Shown piece after piece: positions 22,301 through 30,651 of a stretch of DNA of 64,000 nt (position 1 is the stretch's first letter; each line of letters begins with the position of its first letter). The translations under genes and the position numbers were made by a program. The stretch lies in NCBI GenBank assembly GCA_012934845.2, contig WNNJ02002241.1, positions 1 through 64,000 on the forward strand. The letters are read 5' to 3'. The DNA comes from Pomphorhynchus laevis (Eukaryota > Acanthocephala > Palaeacanthocephala > Echinorhynchida > Pomphorhynchidae). A model generated the notes under the pieces. The model did no database searches, had not been told where the DNA came from, and worked only from the letters and a program-made list of their open reading frames with translations.

Positions 22301-25300
22301 TTGATAATAGTTCTGTTAGCATACTCAGAAAATTACAAATTTGTAATTTTCTGAAGATGCTAGAGATATTGGCAAATATTTTAAAATTCGAAAGCATTTA
22401 TAACGAATAATCGTGAATATGAATATTAAAGACCTTAGTGGCATTTACTAACAGTGATTTAGTCTTGTTATATTTGAATAAATGATCAAACCAAACGTGT
22501 TAAATGAAACGATATTTATTATTTCAATAACAACATTTCAATTGTACATATCAATCTTAAATCTCACGATTTTAAGAAACATTCCCAAGTCTTTTCAAAG
22601 GATAAATTACTGATTACGAATGCCAATAATTATCTGTTATCAAAATATTTAAAATAATTTCAAATGTTATTTGCTAAAAATGCCTTCGAATGTTAACACT
22701 AAATTTACTATTTAAATATTTATTACTAAAAATACGATTTTATCAGCATTAAAATATTTTCAATTAAAAAGAAGAAATTATTTTTGAAGATGCTAACAGA
22801 AGTTTGCGAAATATCAAAAATAATTTCTTCTTTCCTTTAATCCAGCTTCAATAATTATTTATCAATAATGGATCAGTATTAACTATTTAAAATTACCGAT
22901 ATTAGTAACATTCTAACGAAATAACGAAATAGAAATTAGTAATTAATTTATAATTTGTAATCAATTTCTTTAAATAGGTTATATTGAATTGCGATAAATT
23001 ATACGTTATAATATATACTTTATAATATATTATGTTTTATAATAATATACGTTATAATATTTATTATAATATTGCGATATAATATATTCAACATATCATA
23101 TAAAATTGAATATATTATATTTGTGCTAACTTTCAATAACTCTGATTAAAATGATTAATAAACAATATCATCTTGTAATCTTCTTCTAATTTAAAACCTT
23201 ATAAAACTGCTTGTAAAGACTTTTTCAAAAAATGATTTAAATTCTTAAAATTGCATAAAAATTATATAAGATTTGTCTCCGTAATTAAATATACAAAAAT
23301 TACCATATTTTAATAATAAATTCTTATGTTTTGAAGATAAACTATAGAGTAAATTGGAAAATGGACAAATGAGTAGATAACTTAGGTATTTTATTTATTA
23401 TTGTAATAGAAACGAACTAAAATAATCCAATTTTATTTAAATAATTAGAAATTATAATATTTCAAATTAATAAAAGATAAATTATAGAGTAAATTGGTAA
23501 AAAATTATGCCATTAATATATTTATAGTGTAATTAAAAATTCATATATATATGAGATTGTATATATGATATATAAGAATTGACTTTTATTTTAAATTTCA
23601 ATTTTAAATTTTAACTTGATATAAATTATATAAAATCTTATAACAATTATTTGTAATTATTTATTTAATTATTTCTTATTTGAATTTTATTTTACATTAT
23701 TTTTAATTGATATATAATATAAAATACGTAGACTCAATTAGCTGATCTGATAATTATTTATTCCTCGATATTTTAACAACTCCCATTTTTATATTTTCCC
23801 ATTTTTATATTTGTTTCCATTAATGGATGTAATTTTCTACAATTATATGTCATCTAAATTTAATACAAATTAAATACATGAATTTGTTTTTACAATATAA
23901 TTAGTTACATATATTATATTAATTTTATTAATATAATATATATTAATATGTTTATATATTATATAAATCATTTTAAATAATTTTTTTTCGCTGTAAGTGA
24001 TTTTATATTACAGATTTCTCACAGAATAAAACTTCAGGGTTGTTATTATAGATCTTTGATTATAGAATGCACACATTACTTTTGCCTTGGATGAATTAAT
24101 AATTACTATATTTAATGAAACGCACCTTGCTTCGTCAAAGTATTCTTGCACGGTTGTATTGGAATCTTCAAAATGTAAATTTTTCGTAAAAGATTTTGTT
24201 ATTATATATATGATATTATATATATCATATTGACATCCAACAAACTACCTCCCATAATGTTCCTGTATATATGTTTAGCTGAGTAGGTTATCTTGAAACT
24301 ACATATATAAAGAAATCATTTTGTTTTTCCTTAAAAATTATTTTATATATTTTCAGGATTCGAACTTTCGTCGTATCATTGGCACACACTCAATGCGCTC
24401 GACTATCCATCCAGTCCTCTAATATTTCATAGTTATATGAAAACGCTCCATTTTTTACGAATACCTTGATTCGGATATTTTAACAGATGCTTTCATATAT
24501 TTGTAGTTTAGCAGTAAACCTGCTAGTCAAACCGCCTTATTAAGAAATCATCTTGTTTTTCCTTAAAAATTAACTATTTCCTTTCAGGATTCGAACTCTA
24601 CGAATACCTTTTACTGATCTTTTAACAGATGCTTTCATATATTTGTAGTTTAGCAGTAAACCTGCTAAGTCAAACCGCCTTAGATATCCTTTGATGTATG
24701 TATTCATATATTTAAAATTGTAGATTCAAATCCAGGTCAGTATTCTCTTCCAAATTTCCAGATTCGTATTCATTTTAAAGGAATATGAATCTTAAAAATA
24801 TTATAGAATAGAGAAAATTACTATATCTATTTTAATAGTAAGGTAAAAAATATATAACAATATATTTACAGTATCAATATTATATATAGAACAAATCAAA
24901 CTAACCTAAATCTTGAATATACCGCTGAAGTCAGTGTTCTGCTTCTGGATGAGTGTCCATTGGCCATTAGGAAATTATGCAAAACCTCACTCGCATTAGA
25001 ATCTATGCGTGACAACTCATACAGCAACTGATCAATTGGTGCTTCTGCTTGCCATTTGTATCGCTTCTTAAATTTCAGCTTATAAGTTAAAGAGAACTCA
25101 ATTGAATCTTAAGTTAAGCATTTTTAAAGAATTAAATTTATTTTAATGTTTTACAAGCTGCAGCCTTGACAGAACTCGACTCAATTGAAATACATTTTGA
25201 AGTCACCGCTTCTTCAAATACTCGTTTTACCTACACAAATGAGTAAGTAAAATCACTAATGAATCAACAATTGCTAACTAACTTGGCGTTTGAAATTGTC

Positions 25301-25321
25301 TAACATCTTATTATGGTCCAT
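13190..25321 (-). CDS. SGSM-like RUN/TBC protein gene, exons 1-9
   Basis: Nine minus-strand exons with GT...AG introns join in phase to give 401 codons. Compared with SGSM1/2 from memory, the order is collinear: VKRVFEEAVTSK matches VKQIMEEAVTRK, WVQMALTQRKLCDIVQCL matches WIRTALFEKVLDKIVHYL, DAHELINRQ matches SADELVQRH, RSSILYAKNYV matches RATLLYGKNNV, and GIHYPPIGFS matches GIQRPPFRFP. SGSM proteins bind Rap/Rab GTPases through the RUN and linker regions and stimulate Rab GTP hydrolysis through a C-terminal TBC domain in the cytoplasm. Only the RUN and PH-like linker portions were found. Exon 9 ends with a donor site, so the TBC exons probably lie further left. Introns are of two classes, 45-52 nt and 0.9-5.1 kb; the long ones hold LINEs, MITEs and a SINE. 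Confidence 0.75.
14293..14387 (-). CDS. SGSM-like gene exon 8
   Basis: 95 nt (1 + 31 codons + 1) after the acceptor TTTATACAG. It carries ITIDCSQIVALLC, matching PFSQIVCIHC of SGSM2. The donor is CTAAAAG|GTAGAT. Confidence 0.7.
14433..14554 (-). CDS. SGSM-like gene exon 7
   Basis: 122 nt (40 codons + 2) after the acceptor CAATTTTAG. ENTNFMGYMFIERRLQSLQI aligns with the SGSM segment around PGYLSLHQTADVMTLKWTPN. The donor is AAGGG|GTATTT and the following intron is 45 nt. Confidence 0.7.
14555..16017 (-). other. Intron 6 of the SGSM-like gene
   Basis: 1.46 kb of AT-rich sequence. The only structure noted is a short direct repeat (TGTCAATTG...GCAGC-GATC) at about 14875-14905 and 14911-14942, and the palindrome CTGATTTATTTAAATCAG near 14809. 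Confidence 0.5.
16018..16304 (-). CDS. SGSM-like gene exon 6
   Basis: 287 nt (2 + 95 codons) after the acceptor ATCTTTAG. It covers the end of the RUN domain (GLEVLHF...DAHELINRQ) and the conserved RSSILYAKNYVALMQ segment, ending phase 0 at CAG|GTATAT. The open frame runs on to a stop at 15988, but the CAG|GT donor and the phase-0 acceptor of exon 7 fit better. Confidence 0.75.
16351..16418 (-). CDS. SGSM-like gene exon 5
   Basis: 68 nt (1 + 22 codons + 1) after the acceptor GTATTTAG. IFYDFDSIISDPTSSSIFINLL aligns with YYEKEALLMDPVDGPILASLL. The donor is CTCA|GTAAAT and the next intron is only 46 nt. Confidence 0.7.
16645..18032 (+). mobile_element. Jockey/I/R1-group LINE fragment in SGSM intron 4
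   Basis: This is collinear with 56596-57970 of the longer copy downstream: the post-endonuclease linker, then RT with FHGYVKGRSVHSEIGEVHQF, FLDFSA, GVPQDSPLSPILF and IYADDTTSLF. Several frames are needed, so it is a decayed relic. The right edge is abrupt at about 18032, where a CR1/L2-like LINE begins. It lies antisense to the host gene. Confidence 0.75.
18033..20400 (+). mobile_element. CR1/L2-like LINE in SGSM intron 4
   Basis: The element reads left to right. It starts with the end of an apurinic-like endonuclease (ALSDHLLVTCSI), then the linker (SCRSWKFLDFSLLRSH, LRRSFRTYHRYLR, WKSLNFLLSRF) and an RT with SLDISSAFDIVDHKILL, CGVPQGLVLGPI and QYADNILLY (N replaces the second D of the usual YADD). 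The C-terminal region (LTYRLLH...ITASLLWNSLHDHL) precedes a short 3' end with a stem-loop at 20339-20353. Many stops and frame changes show decay. The 5' end is missing. Confidence 0.8.
20339..20353 (+). repeat. 3'-end stem-loop of CR1/L2-like LINE, copy 1
   Basis: CACACAG and CTGTGTG can pair around one T, between GGGCTTGTAAG and ATTTGCCA. The second copy (28066-28082) has a hairpin at the same place with different bases. 3' stem-loops are known to be bound by the RT of L2/CR1-type LINEs. Confidence 0.65.
20401..21561. other. SGSM intron 4, AT-rich part
   Basis: It holds a direct repeat around CCTAACCGAAAA...ACAAACAAATAAATA (20591-20646 and 20711-20767), a perfect hairpin at 20930-20957, and a second hairpin with 13-bp arms at 21020-21032 and 21046-21058. 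No coding sequence was seen. Confidence 0.6.
20930..20957. repeat. Hairpin, 11-bp stem, 6-nt loop
   Basis: AGCACTACGTC pairs perfectly with GACGTAGTGCT around TCCTGT. It lies in an intron of the SGSM-like gene and is GC-richer than its surroundings. Confidence 0.85.
21562..21705 (-). CDS. SGSM-like gene exon 4
   Basis: 144 nt (1 + 47 codons + 2) after the acceptor AATATTTAG. It contains WVQMALTQRKLCDIVQCL, the best single RUN-domain match. The donor is CACA|GTAAAT. The 5.1-kb intron that follows holds a CR1/L2-like LINE and a Jockey/I/R1-group LINE in antisense orientation. Confidence 0.75.
22041..22211. mobile_element. Fold-back MITE, copy 1
   Basis: The left arm GAAATTATTTTCGATATTTCG is inverted in the right arm as CGAAATATCAAAAATAATTTC, and further outward the AATTATTGGAG...GATCC and GGATTAA...AATAATT-like ends also pair loosely. 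Positions 22111-22210 are identical over 100 bp to 22791-22890. No coding capacity is present. Confidence 0.7.
22291..22380. mobile_element. Fold-back MITE, copy 2
   Basis: A 30-bp perfect palindrome (22325-22354) is flanked by TTAGCAT and ATGCTAG. The left end carries TTAAATAGTTGATAAT, the inverse of the right end of copies 1 and 3. Confidence 0.6.
22745..22890. mobile_element. Fold-back MITE, copy 3
   Basis: The right half is identical for 100 bp to copy 1. The left half is truncated just inside the fold-back centre. Confidence 0.65.
22891..24229. other. SGSM intron 3, AT-rich part
   Basis: No gene was seen. The stretch at about 23575-23760 resembles the AT-rich tail of the structured repeat family (GACTTTTATTTTAAATTT ... 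ACTCAATTAGCTGATCTGAT) without its conserved head. Confidence 0.5.
24230..24420 (-). mobile_element. tRNA-headed SINE
   Basis: On the minus strand a tRNA-like head has an A-box-like GGATAGTCGAGCG (24408-24396) and a B box TTCGAATCC (24364-24356), followed by an AT-rich tRNA-unrelated body. The T-arm and acceptor do not pair fully, so it is a pol III-derived SINE rather than a functional tRNA gene. It lies in intron 3 of the SGSM-like gene in the same orientation. Confidence 0.55.
24310..24690. repeat. Interleaved direct duplication around the SINE
   Basis: AAGAAATCAT-TTGTTTTTCC...TTTCAGGATTCGAACT occurs at about 24310 and 24541, and TTTGTAGTTTAGCAGTAAAC...CAAACCGCCTTA occurs at about 24500 and 24640. 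The second B box is at 24588-24596. A local duplication of roughly 150-230 bp fits. Confidence 0.65.
24906..25107 (-). CDS. SGSM-like gene exon 3
   Basis: 202 nt (2 + 66 codons + 2) after the acceptor CTTAAG. It encodes a helix-rich RUN segment (SIEFSLTYKL...IDQLLYELSRID), aligning loosely with AVEACVLHGLRRR...IAALFMKVGK of SGSM. The donor is TTTAG|GTTAGT. The next intron is 3.2 kb. Confidence 0.65.
25155..25230 (-). CDS. SGSM-like gene exon 2
   Basis: This exon follows the acceptor TGTGTAG and has 25 codons plus one base. It carries VKRVFEEAVTSKCISIESSS, corresponding to the conserved start of the SGSM RUN domain. The donor is GCTT|GTAAAA and the next intron is 47 nt. Confidence 0.7.
25283..25321 (-). 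CDS. SGSM-like gene exon 1 (start)
   Basis: Thirteen codons, MDHNKMLDNFKRQ, end in phase 0 at CAA|GTTAGT. The start is the first in-frame ATG giving a length before the EEAVT motif close to that of SGSM proteins. The following intron is 52 nt. Confidence 0.6.
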
Positions 25322-26019
25322 TTTTGTCGTTTTGATAATCAATCTCGTGCTTTAAAATTTTTAAATCGAAACGCCATTTTAATTTTTTTCCTTCCAGTGT
25401 GAATATCGTAGTTTATTTTTAGAAAATCGATTTTGGCGTTTCGTGACCGAAAATTGCAATTCGTCGAAATGAACTACATCCAGAGTAATCTTAACTAGTT
25501 AGTGAGAATATATCATAATTTGTGACAAATAAATATAAAAGATGAACTTAATATTTTGTTTCCAATGCACATTTAATTTCAAAATTACTTGAAATTAATC
25601 GATTTAAGTAATTCATTAAGAGTACCGCAGCAACATCGACAAATGTTGGCATATAAAACACTAACATTTATTTCCGGTCTTTATAAAGCGACAAAACGAA
25701 AGAAGAATTATTCTATACCGATTCAAATTGTATTAATGCAGCGTTACTTAGTTTTATTTAAATGGAAACACCACTAAAAAGAGAAAATCGTAATTTATTG
25801 ATCGAATTAATTTTCGAATGTCGAGCATTGGAAACTTAAAAGTAGTAAGCAACAATTTGTTCAATTGGTAATTGTAAATAATAGAGCTCACCACTACTTC
25901 ACGAATAGTCTAGAAATTAAAGGGAGGGATTAGCCAATGGAAGAGTATAATCAATTGCTAAAAAGAAAAGTATATTTTTTTAGAAATTATTAAATTAATT
26001 TAACAGAAGACGAAAGAAG
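25322..26019. other. 5' flank of the SGSM-like gene
   Basis: AT-rich, with no clear promoter motif. A 62-codon plus-strand ORF (25589-25777) has no recognisable features. The start at 25321 lies about 700 bp from the first MITE-like sequence. Confidence 0.4.
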
Positions 26020-26202
26020 AATTTATTTTATTTGATATTTCGCCGACAAAATATTAGCAACATCAGAATATTTCGAAATTAAGAGAACACATCACTATAC
26101 ATATAAAATATTTAGTAAATAAAAACAATTGTCAAAGCTGCATTGATTTTTTTATCCTTCTTTTATTTTGACTGTGCAGCTCACGTAATAGTAAAAAAAG
26201 TA

Positions 26203-26450
26203 AAGAATTATTGGAGCTGGATCAAAAAACAGGAATTTTTTATTGATATTTCGCTATATCTTAGCATATTCTGAAAATTACAATGTTTTTTAAAATGTAC
26301 ATGCCTTTATAAAAAAATCAAAACGATCACCACCATTTATCTTTACGATCGCCGTCAATTTAAAAAGAAAATGGCGGCGATCGTTTAATTTTTTTTATTA
26401 AGGCATGTACATAAAAAGAGTATTGTAATTTTCTGCAATTACAATTTCTG
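26203..26450. mobile_element. Fold-back MITE, copy 4, with nested fold-back
   Basis: It begins GAATTATTGGAGCTGGATCA and contains TTAGCATATTCTGAAAATTA on the left and ATTGTAATTTTCTG on the right, as in copies 1-3. Its centre is occupied by a different, GC-cored inverted repeat (26296-26411). Confidence 0.65.
26296..26411. repeat. 116-bp inverted repeat with GC-rich core
   Basis: The ends are TGTACATGCCTT and AAGGCATGTACA. Inside are AAACGATCACCACCATTT and its near-inverse AAATGGCGGCGATCGTTT, plus a second internal hairpin arm ACGATCGCCG. The core is strikingly GC-rich against the surroundings. It looks like a separate small fold-back element sitting at the palindromic centre of the MITE. Confidence 0.75.
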
Positions 26451-26633
26451 AACTTAAAAATAATTTTTATAACTCAATATTTTTATAATTTGATTAATAA
26501 TCTCTATACTTTAGCATAAAGATTATATATATAATCTTGAAAGAACTGAGATATAATCAGAAAGAACTGATAAATATTAAAGAAATGTTAAAAAGTTTTT
26601 GTACTTTGGTGGCCAAAGTAAAAATTAGTTAAA

Positions 26634-26790
26634 GAATTATTGGAGCTGGATCAAAGAAAACAGATTAAAACGGTTATTGGTTGTAATTTTCTGAAGATGA
26701 TAACAGTAGTTAGCGAAATAGCAATAAGAATTTCCTCTTTTATTTGATCCTGCCCAGTAATTCTTTATCAATAATAACTCATTATCAACT
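26634..26790. mobile_element. Fold-back MITE, copy 5
   Basis: It carries GAATTATTGGAGCTGGATCA at the left, TGTAATTTTCTGAAGATGAT in the middle and TAATTCTTTATCAATAATAA at the right, as in the other copies, with diverged centre arms. A partial related sequence lies at about 26025-26100. Confidence 0.65.
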
Positions 26791-26940
26791 ATTTAAAACT
26801 TTAAATATTACTGTAGTATAAAAATTTGCTTGAATGATTTATATAATTTTTATTTACAATAATTTTTTAATAAAAATAATATTTATTTTTTAAAAAAATA
26901 ATTTAATTCAATAATAAATCATTATCAACTATTTCAAAAG

Positions 26941-27619
26941 GAAAAGTGCAGAAAAAAATAATTAATTTAAGCATAAAAACCAAATGGGTAAATAATGCAT
27001 TTGCTCAACAAGCATTTTAAGAGATTGGCTAAATGTAATAATATAAGATTGAAAGAAATCTATTAAGAATAAATAATTGAAATATCATAACAAAAAATGG
27101 AAATATTCTTTAAAACATAAACAAAATTAAGGGTGGAGATTTGAAATTGGATTACATAGATAATTTTGAAGACTATTATCATCTGTTGTTTTGAAATGTA
27201 AAAATGATGTTTGATGGGGTATCATACAACATTTGGTTAAAATCGTGTATTGGAAACATGGTTTGAATGTTATAATAATTGTAACCTACAATATGTTGAT
27301 CGTGCAATTAAGGTTTATACCACAATTAAATATGCACAATAGGGTGAGACTAAATGCAGGATTGGATAGGTAAGCTTTGAAGAACACAATAATTAGGGTG
27401 AAGTGAAAGCTATTATGGACCTTAAGAAAAATTAACAAAGGGTATAATATAAATTCGGTCAAATGCATTGGTGCATTTAAGAAAAATATGCACGAAAACA
27501 TGCTGGTTGTTTTCTTGAAGTAGCAAATGTACTTCACCTACTGCTTAATTGACAGAGACTCTAACTTATCCAGGGAAACTTTAATGGCTTAAATTTCGTA
27601 CAACTAAGTGATCAGCATT
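26941..27619. other. Unassigned, AT-rich
   Basis: GC content is slightly higher than in the flanks, but there are no long frames. It may be part of the CR1/L2-like LINE whose 3' end follows; no motif supports this. Confidence 0.35.
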
Positions 27620-28105
27620 TTTATTGCAAATGCCATTTCGTAAATATAATATCTTCCAAATTCTCATCCGTCTTTATCGTTTAGATCATACATCCTCCCA
27701 TCTTGCTTCTCTCTATTTGCCTACCATTTATTCTCGTGTTCAAATTCATTTTCTTCTCGTTGCTTTCCGCCTTGTAACTTTTCATGCCCCTTCATTTCTC
27801 AACCTTCTCTTTCTCAACATTTCTAGTCATGTTTACTGTTCCTTGCGTTACCATAATTCCCTTTGTTTACATGTCACAAACTATACCTCTTTTGGCTTCC
27901 GTTCTTTCCTTGTGGCTGCTCTTCTCTAGTGGAATCATCTGCTTATTCATATAATCCAATCAACCTCCCTGACTTCCTTCAAACACTAAATCTGATCCCA
28001 TCTAAACAGTTTAACTAATTTATCTGATTGACTTTTGCTGTTTTTGCTAGTTAGTGGACTTATAAGCGTGCAGCTGGCACGCATTTGCCATTTTAAATAA
28101 ATTAT
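27620..28105 (+). mobile_element. CR1/L2-like LINE, 3' end
   Basis: Frames read NYTSFGFRSFLVAALL then WNHLL and STSLTSFK, the C-terminal end of CR1/L2 reverse transcriptase proteins (usually FG.RSF..A.P..WN.LP). The 3' end carries the stem-loop at 28066-28082 and ends near TAAATAAATTATTATTA. Frames are broken. Confidence 0.7.
28066..28082 (+). repeat. 3'-end stem-loop of CR1/L2-like LINE, copy 2
   Basis: GCGTGC pairs with GCACGC around AGCTG, between GGACTTATAA and ATTTGCCA. The position is the same as in copy 1 at 20339 but the stem bases differ. Confidence 0.7.
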
Positions 28106-28128
28106 TATTATCTTGACAAAGTAGGGAT

Positions 28129-29450
28129 CCGAAATGAAAACTCTGAATTTATTTGACGGTTTGATAGAGAAAATTAGAAACATTCCAATGATGGAGCATT
28201 CTGTCTATGAACTTGAATTTGCTAAACTCGGATTGGAAATATGACCTAATATGAAGTTAAATGCTTCCTGTTTAAGTTGCGAATTAAATTTGATTAAACT
28301 CATTACTGAGGTTCGTTACTTTAATTCTGAGTGGATAAAATTGATGTTTGCTTCTAAATAAGATATCTATCAGCAACTTAATAGTTCATGTGAGAATGTC
28401 ATGCGTTGTTTTGATTGTTGTAGCTCTGAAAATGACTGCACTAGGTCAACGATCAATTTCGTTGTTAAAGTCTCAAAAATTATGTCGTAAATACTAGTGA
28501 TAATTCGATTTAGAGGATTGCGAATCTTAGGTAGCTATTCCAGTTTTGTTGGCTATAATAGTGTGTTTACAATTTTCAATGTTAAAACTGCATATAGCGG
28601 AACAGGTTAGAAGAATATCATGATAAACAAGAAACTTAAAGAGCTCTTTACAAATCTAGGATACCGAAAGATGATTTAAATAAATTCGATGGCGATACAT
28701 CTCCCATATGTGTCTTCTCCGCTAGCCCCTATTACCACCACACACGGTTTTTGCCTCCGTCTCCTCACAATAACATCATCCTCTCCTCACAATCCCGCAT
28801 TTCTTTTCGACTCTGAACTCACATCCACTCTCGATCTTCTCTTGCCCTTCAAGCCTCACCCTCACCATTGCATGCACCGTACACCATGGTTTGACATCCA
28901 ATGCATACTCTCAAAGCGTTGACTCCGTCATGCTTTTCGATCTTCTATTGCACTTCAAGCCTCACCCACACCGTCGCTTGCACCGTATCCCATGGCTTGG
29001 CATCCAATGTCTACTCTCAAAGCGTTGACTCTGTCATGCTTTTCGAGTCTATCAACGCTCTCTCAGACTTGATATACGCTCGCTTACTCCGTCTCTCCGT
29101 GTTTCTTATCTTGCTCTTCGTCGGTATCATCTCAACCTACTACGTAGCAAATTCAACTCCAAGTCTCTCTGGCATACTTTTAACTCGATCCTTGCTCGCT
29201 CCTCTTTGTCTTGCAGCATCAATCCCAATGATTATCCATCATTTCTCCAGACCAAAGTATTCACGTTGCTCTCTCCCACCCTCGTATCCATCACATCCTA
29301 CTCTTCCCCGCCTCGCCTCATCTTCTCGAAACTCTTTCATATTTTCCATGTCTCATCTGTCGAAGTCTCATCTGTCCTAATGTCCTCGCCCAACAAAACC
29401 TCAACTGTTGATCGCCTGTCTACCCATGCTTAAAGCCATATGCTCATCGA
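28129..29450 (+). mobile_element. CR1/L2-like LINE, 5' part
   Basis: From ATG 28129 a frame with four stops reads MKTLNLFDGLIEKIRNI, then a Cys-rich segment (CLSCELNL...CFDCCSSENDC), consistent with an ORF1-type protein. At 28690-29430 comes the endonuclease-RT linker of ORF2 (STLDLLLPFK, HRTPWFDIQC, SSLSCSINPNDYPSFLQTKV). The RT itself is absent. It lies immediately after the 3' end of another copy. Confidence 0.6.
28849..29060 (+). repeat. 106-bp tandem duplication inside the LINE
   Basis: TCAAGCCTCACCC...CACCGTA...CATGGTTTGACATCCAATG...CTCTCAAAGCGTTGACTC is present twice with period 106 and about 85-90% identity by eye. Confidence 0.75.
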
Positions 29451-29515
29451 TATCCCCTTTCCTCACCATCCATTTTAACTCGTTCATCCAAAATAGAATC
29501 TTCACTTTACACTAG

Positions 29516-29830
29516 AAATCCGAAATACGTCATTAGCGCCTATGTTGGGTCGAGAAATAGGGTTCGAAATCTGATAATATAGCAGTTACTTTTGATGACC
29601 TATAATCCTTAATATTATACATTATCTGCTATTTATTAGTCAATTCATAAAAATTGACTTTTATTTTAAATTTAAAACAATTCAAATTTTAAAAAATCGA
29701 CTTTCAATTTTAAATTTTAACTTAATAAATATATATTGTATAAAATCTTATGTTATAATTTATTATTTATCTTTATTTTAATTTATATATGGTATAAAAT
29801 GCGTGGAATCATTTATTTGATCTGATTTGT
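29516..29830 (+). repeat. Interspersed structured repeat, copy 2
   Basis: Starts near GAAATACGTCATTAG and contains CTATGTTGGGTCGAG, AATAGGG, GAAATCTGATAATATAGCAG and GATGACCTA. The AT-rich tail ends with a segment like AAAATGCGTGGAATCA...GATCTGAT. Confidence 0.65.
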
Positions 29831-30360
29831 TCTACTGACAAGTTATTATTGACTTGTTTACTTTGTATACCCGTTAATAAATTTATTTGTTAATAAATTT
29901 AACAATTTAATTGTATCTTTATATAAATATTAATTGTATAAAATCTGATATAATTATTTATTATAAAATAATTTACTTTTTAATAAAAATAAATTATATA
30001 TAATTTATATATAATTAATTATATATAAAAATTATATATAATTTATTTTTATTTTATAATTTATCTTTATTTTTAATTTATATATGATATAAAATATGAA
30101 GACTAAGTTGATTTTGTTTTCTGGTAATATGACCTGTATTTTATTTCAATTTCTAATATTAGGAGAAGTTTAAATCAACAAAATATTATTAAAATATTAA
30201 ATTTACAATATATAAATCAACAAAATATCATAAAAAATAAATTTTAACTATAAAGCGAAAAAATTAAAGGATTATTATTTATTATTAAATAAATAATAAA
30301 TAATAAACATAACACTCTTGTATTAGAATGAGATGCTCTAAATATTCAAATTTTATCAAA
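29831..30360. other. AT-rich DNA with repeat-tail sequence
   Basis: Mainly A/T. The stretch at about 30040-30110 again resembles the tail of the structured repeat. No gene was seen. Confidence 0.45.
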
Positions 30361-30520
30361 GGAAATACGTCATTAGTATGCATCTGGCCCCGCTTTTATG
30401 TTCGGTGTAGGGATAGTAGCTAAAATCTAATAGCATAGCAGTTCTTTATAATAATCTCTAATCTTTATTCTGATAAATTCTGTTATTTATTAGGGAGTCA
30501 GTTATCTGATCTTATTTAAA
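30361..30520 (+). repeat. Interspersed structured repeat, copy 3 (diverged)
   Basis: GAAATACGTCATTAGTATGC, GGCCCCGCTTTTATGTTCGG and AATAGCATAGCAGTTC identify it. The pairing segments are eroded here. Confidence 0.55.
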
Positions 30521-30651
30521 TTACTTATCATGACGGAATAACATGAAATACTTTCGTATCAGTATTGTGTATTATGGTTGTTGTGTCATTTTATTTTGCT
30601 TGATAAGGGCGCTATAGTCGAAAGCTATCATTATTTTATTTTCTAAATAAA

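Noticed and set aside
24356-24408. Functional tRNA gene
   Set aside because: A- and B-box motifs are present but acceptor and T-stem pairing fail, and a SINE-like body follows.
25589-25777. 62-codon plus-strand ORF as a small gene
   Set aside because: No start context, motif or unusual composition; length expected by chance in 64 kb.
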